DNA of 31,465 bases from a virus. Location of the stretch: positions 1 to 31,465 of IMG/VR virus record IMGVR_UViG_3300029955_000098. The stretch is one strand, 5' to 3'. Position numbers and translations under genes: made by a program. Below, piece after piece: positions 9,017 through 17,023 of the stretch (position 1 is the stretch's first letter; each line of letters starts with the position of its first letter). Below the pieces are notes generated by a model. That model saw only the letters and a program-made list of their open reading frames with translations, was not told where the DNA came from and made no database searches.

Positions 9017-9393
9017 CACACGCCTTTCGCGTTGATCACAAGCGAGGTAATGGTAGCAGTCGAAGTACCACCCGAAGTGTCCGTATACACCAACCGCACC
9101 CAGTTGTACATAACATCATAGACGTTCCAAAGGAAGTCGCCCGCTGCCGTCACAGCAAAGGGCGAATCTGTAAGGTCCGACCAATGTACTGGTTCGAAGG
9201 GCGGAATAGTGTTTGGTGGCCCTTGCGGTACAGGGTCACTGGACACTTGTAGCTTGAACGTACCCGTTGGCGTCCCCGTCCATACAACTTGGATTGCATA
9301 GCCATAGATATTGTACAGCTGACATGCGGGACTAGTGATGGTGGTGTTCATCACATAGGACGAGAGCGGAATGGGATAGTTATAAGTTCTCAT
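9016..9393 (-). CDS. Small beta-sandwich tail-associated protein
   Basis: This 125-residue protein starts at ATG 9393 after AGGTGG. Its core pattern VVWTGTPTGTFKLQVSSDP, then W.DL, then WVRLVYTDTSGGTSTATITS is shared with the protein at 9845-10216, so the two are paralogues. The alternating hydrophobic pattern suggests a beta-sandwich, possibly in a baseplate-like or fibre-attachment layer. Similar small proteins sit beside fibre genes in other phages, but their role is not established. There are no catalytic motifs, signal peptide or membrane segment. It is confidently a gene, but its function is inferred only from position. Confidence 0.75.
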   Translation of the reverse strand: MRTYNYPIPLSSYVMNTTITSPACQLYNIYGYAIQVVWTGTPTGTFKLQVSSDPVPQGPPNTIPPFEPVHWSDLTDSPFAVTAAGDFLWNVYDVMYNWVRLVYTDTSGGTSTATITSLVINAKGV

Positions 9394-9401
9394 TATACCA
9401 C

Positions 9402-9845
9402 CTAGTAGTAAAAGACGAACAGTTCATCGCCAGCAGCAAGAAAGCCGTCTAAATCCGTTCCTGCCCAAGAGAGTTGAGTACCGGTAATCGTAAAATCAAA
9501 GCCATAGATTTGAAGAACCCCGCCAAGCACAGTCAATTGCGCTTGGGCTGGCTGTGTGGGGGTGTTGGACAATGTCACGTATTTATTCGTGATATCAGTA
9601 GAGGATAACGTGAAGTATTGAGCGTAGTTGCCTACGACAGGCGTCAGGGCAGCTGTGTACGCTGCGTTGCTAGCGATTGGCACCCAAGCCGTACCGTTAA
9701 ACTCGTACAGGATACCGGTGTCGGCAGCGACAGCTAGTGTCCCTGTTGTCGCAGTCAAGGGGAAGAGGCTAAGCGTGGCATAGATAGTAACACCGCTGCC
9801 AGACCCTCCGCCTTGTGGCGGATAATATGAATAGAACTGGCTCAT
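9402..9845 (-). CDS. Short tail appendage protein with shared C-terminal module
   Basis: The 147-residue protein starts at ATG 9845, overlapping the preceding stop as TAATG. The N-terminus is MSQFYSYYPPQGGGSGSG, a flexible glycine-rich segment. Next comes a short LAVAADTGILYEFNGTAWVP motif, the same small beta element seen in the N-terminal modules of the 529-3510 and 8396-9016 proteins. Residues about 75-147 are the C-terminal module shared with 8396-9016: LSSTDITNKYVTL, LQIYGFDFTITGTQLSWAG, GFLAAGDELFVFYY. It is likely a virion protein of the tail appendage. The order of modules suggests descent by duplication and shuffling with its neighbours. Confidence 0.8.
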   Translation of the reverse strand: MSQFYSYYPPQGGGSGSGVTIYATLSLFPLTATTGTLAVAADTGILYEFNGTAWVPIASNAAYTAALTPVVGNYAQYFTLSSTDITNKYVTLSNTPTQPAQAQLTVLGGVLQIYGFDFTITGTQLSWAGTDLDGFLAAGDELFVFYY

Positions 9846-10216
9846 TACGCGACCTTAGCGGATATCACCGCGTTAAGAACGCCAGAACCGCCAGCAGCAG
9901 TATATACGAGACGAAGAGCGTAAGCTCCTGTTGCATAAATGTCGATGAATCCATTGCCAGCGCTCCCTGTGGCAGAAGGCGTGGTGCTCAAGGTTAGAGT
10001 CGTCCAATTGCCGGGGTTTTGCACACTGCCATCAGCGTTTTGGCTATAGGTATTAGAGACTTGAACAGAGAAGGCACCTGTTGGCGTTCCTGTCCAGCTG
10101 ATATCGTAGCTGATTTGGGAGAGCATCTTGACGATGGTGACGGCTGAAGTGACACTGGACGCCATAGAGGCGTTAGTAATAACCTGGAAAGGCGTAAAAA
10201 CCGGTCTTGAACTCAC
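9845..10216 (-). CDS. Small beta-sandwich tail-associated protein (paralogue)
   Basis: The 123-residue protein starts at GTG 10216 with a strong GGAGG six bases upstream; no ATG is near. It shares ISWTGTPTGAFSVQVSNTY, a W.TL strand and ALRLVYTAAGGSGVLNAVIS with the 9016-9393 protein, giving two paralogues separated by one gene. It is probably a beta-sandwich. It opens the appendage cluster after a 60-base gap containing alternative RNA hairpins. Its function is not known; a structural role in the tail is inferred from neighbours and the parallel with its paralogue. Confidence 0.75.
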   Translation of the reverse strand: MSSRPVFTPFQVITNASMASSVTSAVTIVKMLSQISYDISWTGTPTGAFSVQVSNTYSQNADGSVQNPGNWTTLTLSTTPSATGSAGNGFIDIYATGAYALRLVYTAAGGSGVLNAVISAKVA

Positions 10217-10276
10217 TTCAGCCTCCTGATAGGCAAGGGACTGTCGTCCCTAGGCGTATACCCTTGCTTTTAGTCC
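10217..10276 (-). other. Intergenic inverted repeats with mutually exclusive pairings
   Basis: In the 60-base gap, AGGGAC at 10236-10241 can pair with GTCCCT at 10246-10251 around a 4-base loop. The same arm can instead pair with AGTCCCT at 10272-10278, which overlaps the end of the upstream gene. GCAAGGG at 10233-10239 can also pair with CCCTTGC at 10261-10267. These pairings exclude one another. No U-run follows, so it is not an intrinsic terminator. It lies between the putative ejection genes and the appendage genes and could affect processing or translation. Confidence 0.45.
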
Positions 10277-13036
10277 CTAATCGCGTCCAGCCCTATCTGA
10301 TTCTGCCGCCTGCGATTGAGTCTGATGTTCCTTAGCCTCTTTGTTCATAGATGTTGAGGCTTTAGCACTTGGCTTCTTAGACCCCCCACCTTGCTGCTGC
10401 ATCGGTTGGGGCGAAGGCGGTTGGGCAGCTTGGATGGCCATAGGAGACATCGTAGAATCAAGGGGCTGTCCTAGGAACAGCGACAATCCCATGCGCGTCT
10501 TGTAGTCAATCGTCTCACCTTTGGACCTAGCGGCAGCCATTTGGGTGGTGATCTTATTGGCCATAGTTGTATACATCGACGGGTACATGTTCTTTAGGTC
10601 AACCAAGTCGCTGCTCTGCAACTGACCGTTCTTTAGGCGGGCGAGGACGACGGTAGGGTCGGCTGCGATGCTAAGTGCTCGGTTATACCGGGGTTCTGCT
10701 GCTGCGGAGGGCTGGATAGGGTTGTCCAGAGGGCCAGTGCTCTTCTCCTTGGGCTTTAGCTGCTCAAGGTATTTAAGTTGGGTACCCATTGTTTGCGACA
10801 ATGCCGTCTGATGATTGGGCATGTAGTGGCCAATATCACCTTCGGCCAGGCGGTTTAGCTCTTGTGGATCATCGTGGAGCTTTGTAATGGCCTTGTCGAT
10901 CCTGGCTTGGTCCTTTTCGGACGGCATATTGTTCTTGGCCAATACGCGCACGCCATTGCCAAACACTTCGCCAACGGCATTTGTGAGGCGCTGCTCGCCC
11001 TTCATCGACTGGTGGATAAAGTCCACCATAGCCTTAAAGCCTTCCGCTTTGATCGGCTTGTCGGAGCCAAGGAAGTGAAGCAGACTATATTTAATAGCCT
11101 CTGGGGCGTCTTTACCTAGACGGCCAGCCATCTCGCCCAATAGCATGCCAGAGATAGGGTTGTGCCCCATTAGATAGCCAATGGCTCCAATGGCACTTGC
11201 TCCCATATGTTTAAAAACCTTGGCCAAGCCCGCAGGCGTGCCGCTGTTCTTTATGTTCTTAATAGACCCTAGAGCGTCGTTCAAGGTCTTAGCCGACTGA
11301 ATCTTGCTAATGGCCGCATCCGGCAAGACGTACTTAGCGTACTCAGGGCTGCCTTTTTGCAGTTTTTCAACAGCGTTGCTCAGCGTCTTATAATCGACCA
11401 CCGGCTCGCCCAGGTGTGTTTTAACATGCTTGGCTAAAAACTCTCTTTTTTCAACGTCTTGCAGCTTAGCGGCCGTTTCAGGGAAGTTTTTCTGTAAGAA
11501 ACCAATGGCCTCTGAGTTGTTCTTAGGCGAAAACTTGTTAAGAAAGTCCTCAGGGGACAGTTTCTCATTGAGTTTCGTCTTTAGGGTGCCTGTACCGTGG
11601 AAGTCGCCCAAGCGAGCGTGGCCGTTTAACTCTTCCATCATTCGACGATACTGCGCGTACTCGGTGTTCGTCGCTTGGCGCTCTTTTACTAAATCTTTGG
11701 CGGCAGCACTGGCGTATTCAGAGCCTTGTTTTTCCAGCGCACGCCCTTGGCGATTGATCTGTTGTTCCTGAAAATCACCAATCATGCTGCGTAGTTGGTT
11801 GTAAGCGTCGCGTTCGTTACCGTTTAACGAATTCATCTTACCAAGCTCGGTGCGAATCTTGTCCAACTCACCGACAGTGTCAGCGCCCATGACACGCTGA
11901 GCATACTTCTCGTAGATTTGATAGTAGTCGGAGTTGGTGCCCGGCCCTTTGGGACCGATAGCGTGCTCCATGATCTTAGAGCCAAAGTCCCTACGCGCTT
12001 CATCCGGGAGGCTAATGGTAGCAGCCATTGCATTGCGTTTTTGCAGTTTTTCAGCGATAGGGCCGTATTTCTTGTACAGTTCGTTGATAAAGGTATCCCT
12101 GGCTTCTCTACCAGCATCGGCTTTAGAGAAGCTGATAAGATCCTCTAGTGGGGTACCAAGGCTTTGAGCTACCGACTCTTGAGCCGCTTTGGGAAGGCTT
12201 TCAAGATGCTCCATAAACTTACGGTGCTCACCACGGTAAAGGTCTTGGGCGTATTCTAGGGCCTTTGGGTCGCCCGACAAAGCTGCCGACACAGTGGCGT
12301 CTAGAGCAAGCCCAAGGTCTTTTACAGCGTTATTGACGACTTCGGGCATCTCAAGGCTATTGCCATTCAAATGACTAGTGAGGCCAGACAACGCCTCAGT
12401 GAGTTTAGGGCCGCCAGAAACCTTCCATAGAGGGCTAACGACGCCTGCACCTAAGGCCCCACCGGCACCGCCTAGGGCCGCTGCAAGGCCTATATTAGCC
12501 AGTGCGCTCTCGCTAGAGGCTTTAGGATCATTTAGAACTAGTTTGGCGACTTCGTTGTCGCCTTGCATTACGGCCATCTCAGCAGCTTGTTTAACTAGGG
12601 AGGAGCCTACGCGCGTTGCATAGCTGGCACCTTTGCCGGCTTCGCTAAGGCCTGCAAGCCCAGCCGCTGCTTCTCCAGCCTTCCCGAGTACAGCCGCCTC
12701 GCCAGTGCCGGTAAGCGCTCCGGCTGTCAACCCTGCCACCTCGCCTAAGCCGCCAACGATGGGGTGGGCTTCCTGGCGACCTAGGATATTGGCTTTAGGA
12801 ACCCCAAACCCATGGCGTTCGATAGCGCCCATAGCTGTCGAGCCAATAAGCCCTCGCCCAGCACCCTCTAAACCAGCCTTAATAGTCTCGCCCGTACCAC
12901 TAAACTTATCCTCGTCGGCCTGGAACTGACCATCAGGAATGAAGTCAGGCGATCCAGAGGGCTGTGGGGTAGCGGCCGCAACGGGCTCAGCCGAAGGCAT
13001 TTGCCCATCAGGAATGAAATCAGGAGCATCGGCCAT
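10277..13036 (-). CDS. Putative large internal virion / DNA-ejection protein
   Basis: This 919-residue protein has ATG at 13036, overlapping the upstream stop as TAATG; an earlier in-frame start at 13054 is unnecessary. The N-terminus carries two copies of PDFIPDGQ. Between residues about 50 and 210 and again around 620-650 it has Gly/Ala-rich amphipathic or weakly hydrophobic stretches (LAAALGGAGGALGAGVV, ASAIGAIGYLMG), separated by long charged helical regions. The C-terminal roughly 60 residues are disordered, Gln/Ser/Lys-rich. Together with the two preceding genes it occupies the place of P22 gp7, gp20 and gp16, which are ejected with DNA and cross the cell envelope. No lysozyme or protease motif was seen. 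The ejection role is inferred from order and composition. Confidence 0.7.
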   Translation of the reverse strand: MADAPDFIPDGQMPSAEPVAAATPQPSGSPDFIPDGQFQADEDKFSGTGETIKAGLEGAGRGLIGSTAMGAIERHGFGVPKANILGRQEAHPIVGGLGEVAGLTAGALTGTGEAAVLGKAGEAAAGLAGLSEAGKGASYATRVGSSLVKQAAEMAVMQGDNEVAKLVLNDPKASSESALANIGLAAALGGAGGALGAGVVSPLWKVSGGPKLTEALSGLTSHLNGNSLEMPEVVNNAVKDLGLALDATVSAALSGDPKALEYAQDLYRGEHRKFMEHLESLPKAAQESVAQSLGTPLEDLISFSKADAGREARDTFINELYKKYGPIAEKLQKRNAMAATISLPDEARRDFGSKIMEHAIGPKGPGTNSDYYQIYEKYAQRVMGADTVGELDKIRTELGKMNSLNGNERDAYNQLRSMIGDFQEQQINRQGRALEKQGSEYASAAAKDLVKERQATNTEYAQYRRMMEELNGHARLGDFHGTGTLKTKLNEKLSPEDFLNKFSPKNNSEAIGFLQKNFPETAAKLQDVEKREFLAKHVKTHLGEPVVDYKTLSNAVEKLQKGSPEYAKYVLPDAAISKIQSAKTLNDALGSIKNIKNSGTPAGLAKVFKHMGASAIGAIGYLMGHNPISGMLLGEMAGRLGKDAPEAIKYSLLHFLGSDKPIKAEGFKAMVDFIHQSMKGEQRLTNAVGEVFGNGVRVLAKNNMPSEKDQARIDKAITKLHDDPQELNRLAEGDIGHYMPNHQTALSQTMGTQLKYLEQLKPKEKSTGPLDNPIQPSAAAEPRYNRALSIAADPTVVLARLKNGQLQSSDLVDLKNMYPSMYTTMANKITTQMAAARSKGETIDYKTRMGLSLFLGQPLDSTMSPMAIQAAQPPSPQPMQQQGGGSKKPSAKASTSMNKEAKEHQTQSQAAESDRAGRD

Positions 13037-15138
13037 TACTGGACCTTCTTCCAACCACCATGGACTTTTTGATACTTAGCACCATTGAACGTTTTTGTCT
13101 CAGCTTCGCCAGGCTCTTGTGGCAACTTCTGCTGGGGAAGGCCATAGCCCCCAAGCAAACGATTGTACTCAGATTGCTTAATAGCTTGCATTTGGCGAAT
13201 CTGAGGAACGGAGTTCCAGTTGGCCATCCAGCCCGAAGGGCTGCCACCAATCTGTTTGATCAAGAAATCAGCTTCTGAGAGCTTATAAACACCGTCGTGC
13301 TGGGCTTGCTTAATCTGCCCAATCAATTGGTTCTGGATTGTAGCGGCCTGGTTGGTGACTTTTTCACGTTCGGCCGGGTTCAAACGATCGAGGTTATGCG
13401 ATCCACCATACTTCTTGGTGAACTCTAAACTCATATTCATAAGATCATTCACAGCCTTATGCGCAATGATCTGCTTTTTAACGTCTTCTGGCACTTTAGC
13501 GCCAGTGGCCGAGCGACCAACGCCCGGCACATACTGCTCCCGGAGCAAGTCGGCTTGGTCATGCGCACCAATGGCGTCTAGCGCCCTGATATTGCGTCCA
13601 GTGCCGTCTGGATCGTTAGGATCAGAGGCAGCTTGTTGGCCGTTGCCCTGCGCCTTTGGGTTCATGATGTCCATCATCATCTTGCGCATGGCAAACTGCT
13701 GTAGCTGTTGGGAGGCGTCCATGTTTAAATGGCCTATGGTGGCCTCTGCTTGAGCCTTGGCGACAGGGCTGGCGTTAGCGGCAGCGGCCTTGGCCATCTG
13801 CGCGCTAAGGGCATCCTGCATCTGTATACGGGTCATAGCGGCAGCGTCGTGGAGGTTACCGAACTGGTGAAGGTTGGCTGACAGCAAATTGTTCTTAGCG
13901 TCTAAGTTTTTGGCTTGTGCTTGGAGGTTTTGGTCCATCTGCGTTTTAAAGAAGTTGATAGCGGCATTAGGATTGCTTGTGGGGTTGAATCCCGCAAGAA
14001 TCATGCCGATACCCGTAGCGATCTTAGAGTGGTTGTCCCAATATTTCTCAGGATCAACGTAGCCATTCTGAATGTCTTGGATATGGGCTTTACGCTCTTG
14101 GTCTAAAGCGCCATATTGTTGTTGGAACATGTTCTGGGCATGTTGTTGGGAATCAATGCTCTGTTGATATTGTTGGGCTTGCTCTTTGCCAAGCTGTCCA
14201 ACGGCCTCAGCCTTCTGTAGTTCACCTTGCTTAGCTTGTCCTAGGCCCTGTCTAAACGTACCTTCGGCCTCAGCAAAGGCACCTGGCTGCTCTTTAGGCG
14301 GCTTTGCAGGCTGCGTTTGGAAGGCAGGGGCGTTTATATCGGCAGCAGGTTGCGTTGCACCATCCGGGTGTTGGACGATAGCAGGCGCTAGGCCAGCGGC
14401 TTGCCGTTGCTGAGAGTCGAACTGTCTCTTTTGTTCTTCTTCTTGAGCGCCTTCGGCCTTCAACTGCTGTTGATTGGCGTACGTTTGCTCGGCCTCTTGC
14501 CACCGCTTAGGATCGAAATCCTTAGAAGTATCGTCGGGCTCACCCGCTGAGAAGACGTGGGCTGCCATAGTGCCTGGCGCTCCCCACACCATACTGCTCT
14601 TACCGCCAAGCTCTTTATATATCTGGCGCTTCTCGTCTAGCTCCGGATTGACCTGAGGGGGTGGAGTCGCCTGGACAGCCGTTTTGGCCTCTGGCGCAGG
14701 GGCTTGGACAGGTTCGTCAGGCGTTCCTTCGGCAAACTTCTTAGTGAAATATTCACGCCAAGCATCATGATCGGGGTGCTTTTCGTCAATAACTTTGACA
14801 TTATTATGAGCTTTTGGTGTTCTGTCGACGACGGTGGTGCGGCCAAAGGGCTTGGCGGGAGTGTCCCGAAGCATCTCAGCGGCCGAGGGCTCTTTTTTTG
14901 GTTGCTTGTCTACCTTGCCACCTTCGGCAAGTCCTTCGTGATGCATTTGATCGCGCTCTAAGGGAGTGGCGGCTTGCTTGGCAATAGGCGCAAGCGCTTT
15001 TAACTGCGCTTGGGCTTCTGGACCTAAGGTTTTGTGCGCAATGGTCAGCGTGTGACCCTGCTTATGCTGCAACGTAGTCGATTTGTCGTCAGACTTAACG
15101 TGCTTGAACTGATTGAGATCCAGCTTTATTTTGCTCAT
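13036..15138 (-). CDS. Putative internal virion / DNA-ejection protein
   Basis: This is a 700-residue protein whose ATG overlaps the upstream stop as ATGA. The N-terminus MSKIKLDLNQFKHVKSDDKS followed by TTLQHKQGHTLTIAHK is a recognisable start of an uncharacterised phage virion family. A GLAEGGKVDKQPKKEPS segment at about residue 70 echoes MAEGGKVPAMVSPGE in the preceding gene. Residues about 200-480 are Gln/Ala-rich and probably coiled coil, with one weakly hydrophobic stretch (IATGIGMILAGFNP). The C-terminus is again charged. High Gln content and large helical regions are typical of ejected internal proteins. It is the middle member of a run of three such genes in the P22-like order. No enzyme motif was found. 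Confidence 0.7.
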   Translation of the reverse strand: MSKIKLDLNQFKHVKSDDKSTTLQHKQGHTLTIAHKTLGPEAQAQLKALAPIAKQAATPLERDQMHHEGLAEGGKVDKQPKKEPSAAEMLRDTPAKPFGRTTVVDRTPKAHNNVKVIDEKHPDHDAWREYFTKKFAEGTPDEPVQAPAPEAKTAVQATPPPQVNPELDEKRQIYKELGGKSSMVWGAPGTMAAHVFSAGEPDDTSKDFDPKRWQEAEQTYANQQQLKAEGAQEEEQKRQFDSQQRQAAGLAPAIVQHPDGATQPAADINAPAFQTQPAKPPKEQPGAFAEAEGTFRQGLGQAKQGELQKAEAVGQLGKEQAQQYQQSIDSQQHAQNMFQQQYGALDQERKAHIQDIQNGYVDPEKYWDNHSKIATGIGMILAGFNPTSNPNAAINFFKTQMDQNLQAQAKNLDAKNNLLSANLHQFGNLHDAAAMTRIQMQDALSAQMAKAAAANASPVAKAQAEATIGHLNMDASQQLQQFAMRKMMMDIMNPKAQGNGQQAASDPNDPDGTGRNIRALDAIGAHDQADLLREQYVPGVGRSATGAKVPEDVKKQIIAHKAVNDLMNMSLEFTKKYGGSHNLDRLNPAEREKVTNQAATIQNQLIGQIKQAQHDGVYKLSEADFLIKQIGGSPSGWMANWNSVPQIRQMQAIKQSEYNRLLGGYGLPQQKLPQEPGEAETKTFNGAKYQKVHGGWKKVQ

Positions 15139-16607
15139 TTTTTAGGTTTCTTGGGCAGGGATTTTCCCTGCTTCGCCATTAGTTGACTTACGAAGGCATG
15201 GGCGGCCCAATGTGGGTTTTTGGCCTGCGTCACTGAGCGCGGGAGAACGATGCCGCCTTCTTCAAGTGTAGCAGGTACAGTGTCGTTTGCATAGTCGTTC
15301 TTAGCACCTGAAACTTTGGGCTTACCGGGGACTTTTTTGCCTGCTTTAATAGGGTCGGCACCTTGCTCAACCTTTTTAACGGCCTGTGGGCTGAGGTAGC
15401 GTTCACCGGGGCTGACCATAGCTGGCACTTTGCCGCCTTCGGCCATGCCCACGTTTGAGCGCATCATGGTGGCCATAGAGTCGTTCGTCATGGTGCCGTC
15501 TGGATTCCTTGTGCCCGGAGCGCCCATTTGAATAGCCGTAATATCCGAGCTATCATACCCGCCAGCTTGTTTGGGAGTGGTGCTTCCCGAGCCAAACATG
15601 GCGTTATACCCTGCACCCAGGGCTTGGCCTAAAACATTCCCTACTTGAGACATTCCTTGTAGAGGAGGCGCTTGTTGGGGGTTGTTTTGAGATGCGAAGT
15701 GCTTGCCAACGTTAGATTGAGGGCCTGTGGGAGCCTGAGCGACTGGAGCCTGCGCTTGTGGGATTGTAGGCGCAGCGACAGATTGCTGTGGGGCCTGGTC
15801 AAACGGGCTTGTGCCAGGGGCAATTGGCGCGTAGGCGCTAGGTTGGCCATTGGCTTGTACTCCTCCGCCACCAGCATAGCGCCCAATCCACCCGCCCTCG
15901 GCCTCGGCCCCTCCGCCCAGACCAGCCGCAGAACCTGCAGCGCCAAAGATATTGCCCATGAGGTTTTGCTGCCCTTGCATAGTAGAGCCAGCTAAGCCCG
16001 CATTGGCTGTATTGATGTTGCCCTGCATGCCGACGTTAGCATTGTTCTGGTTGCCAATGGCCCCAAGAATCTGTCCCTGTTCGCCTTGGGCAGCGGTATT
16101 AAGCCCTTGGACCGCTTGTGCTTGCTGGCCTGCTTGTTGTCCTGCAATACCGCCCATTTGGCCTAAAGCGTTAAGGCTTTGGTTGGCTTGCATCGTAGCG
16201 GCTTGTCCAGCGGCTTGCTGTTGGTTATTGGCACCCTGCATAGCCGCCTGACGCGCTAAAAGCCCCGCGTTAGCTCCTGTGCCGCGCTGTCCGGCCATAA
16301 GAGCTGCTTGATTAGCGGTATTCGCTCCAGTCGCCTGCGCCAGTTGGGCTTGAGCGGGATTGGGTCCAGTCCCGTTAGCGACACCTTGTAATTGATTGAA
16401 GACCTGAGATTGATTTCCGACACCATTAGCAGCGTTAACAGCGTTGACAAAGCCTTGTTGTGCTTGGAGGGCGTTCTGGGCGTTTGTGTACTGTTGATCT
16501 GCTTGCCCTTGGTTTGCAGCATTGACAATATTTGTGCCACTTGGCCCTTGTATACCTGTGCCATTAACACCGCCAGCTGTACCGAGAAGACCGCCTACGA
16601 AGCCGAT
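15135..16607 (-). CDS. Putative internal virion protein, apparent ATC start
   Basis: The frame is open from a TAG at 16617-16619 to the stop at 15135. The first ATG is only at 16298, but about 100 residues upstream of it have the same Gln/Ala/Asn-rich character (NPAQAQLAQATGANTANQ) and continue the protein smoothly. The best start is ATC at 16607, giving IGFVGGLLGTAG, where relatives as I recall begin MGFVG. An AGGG Shine-Dalgarno lies seven bases upstream. The protein is then 490 residues. The middle is low-complexity Gln/Ala/Gly. The C-terminus has MAEGGKVPAMVSPGERYLSP, a Lys-rich GKKVPGKPKVSGAKN and EEGGIVLPRSVTQAKNPHW, a signature seen in phage virion proteins. The role is probably an ejected internal protein. 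A substitution or sequencing error in the start codon is possible. Confidence 0.7.
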   Translation of the reverse strand: MGFVGGLLGTAGGVNGTGIQGPSGTNIVNAANQGQADQQYTNAQNALQAQQGFVNAVNAANGVGNQSQVFNQLQGVANGTGPNPAQAQLAQATGANTANQAALMAGQRGTGANAGLLARQAAMQGANNQQQAAGQAATMQANQSLNALGQMGGIAGQQAGQQAQAVQGLNTAAQGEQGQILGAIGNQNNANVGMQGNINTANAGLAGSTMQGQQNLMGNIFGAAGSAAGLGGGAEAEGGWIGRYAGGGGVQANGQPSAYAPIAPGTSPFDQAPQQSVAAPTIPQAQAPVAQAPTGPQSNVGKHFASQNNPQQAPPLQGMSQVGNVLGQALGAGYNAMFGSGSTTPKQAGGYDSSDITAIQMGAPGTRNPDGTMTNDSMATMMRSNVGMAEGGKVPAMVSPGERYLSPQAVKKVEQGADPIKAGKKVPGKPKVSGAKNDYANDTVPATLEEGGIVLPRSVTQAKNPHWAAHAFVSQLMAKQGKSLPKKPKK

Positions 16608-16609
16608 AG

Positions 16610-17023
16610 TTATACCCTACCTTTCAGGTCTAGGCTGATAACTGCGTGAGGGCAAAGATGAAATCCAATAGATTGCGCCCTTCTAATTACACTTTCGTCC
16701 CTAGTGTAACATATGAGGCCCTGCAGATTTAACGCTCTAGCATCACTGATAAGAGAATCGACTATCATAGATAGGGCATTATGTCTAATCATTCCCGATA
16801 GTTGACTGTTCGAAACCATGGTATCGAGTTGGCCATAGCCGCCTTCAACTTGACGTAGGAAAGCCGCTGCAATAGGTTCCATCTCGTCGTTATAAGCAAT
16901 GTACCCTAGCTTAGGGAGTGTCGCTTTAGTAATGATTGAGGCCATATCACTGTCTTGGCCAACATGCATGGCGATAAGGTCTTCAAAATGCTCTGTCTTG
17001 TCGAACCTATATAGATCAACCAA
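16610..17023 (-). CDS. GNAT-fold acetyltransferase-like protein
   Basis: This 137-residue protein shows the GNAT order of elements: an N-terminal helix, the strand pair LGYIAYNDEMEPIAAAFLRQV, a helix (ALSMIVDSLISDARALN), then LQGLICYTRDESVIRRAQSIGF, the usual beta5-alpha4 region. The pyrophosphate-binding Q/R-x-x-G-x-G/A loop is not well preserved (NSQLSGMI), so catalysis is uncertain. The start is taken as TTG 17023, overlapping the previous gene by eight bases, with only a weak Shine-Dalgarno site; ATG 16969 would remove 18 residues of the domain. Similar GNAT-like genes occur among podovirus structural genes, where they may be virion-associated. Function is inferred from fold and position only. 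Confidence 0.65.
   Translation of the reverse strand: MVDLYRFDKTEHFEDLIAMHVGQDSDMASIITKATLPKLGYIAYNDEMEPIAAAFLRQVEGGYGQLDTMVSNSQLSGMIRHNALSMIVDSLISDARALNLQGLICYTRDESVIRRAQSIGFHLCPHAVISLDLKGRV

Noticed and set aside
529-10216. Diversity-generating retroelement acting on the fibre genes
   Set aside because: No reverse transcriptase and no template/variable repeat pair with A-specific differences were seen in the window.
13036-16607. Lysozyme or peptidase domain within the putative ejection proteins
   Set aside because: No catalytic motif of transglycosylases or peptidases could be found in the Gln/Ala-rich sequences.
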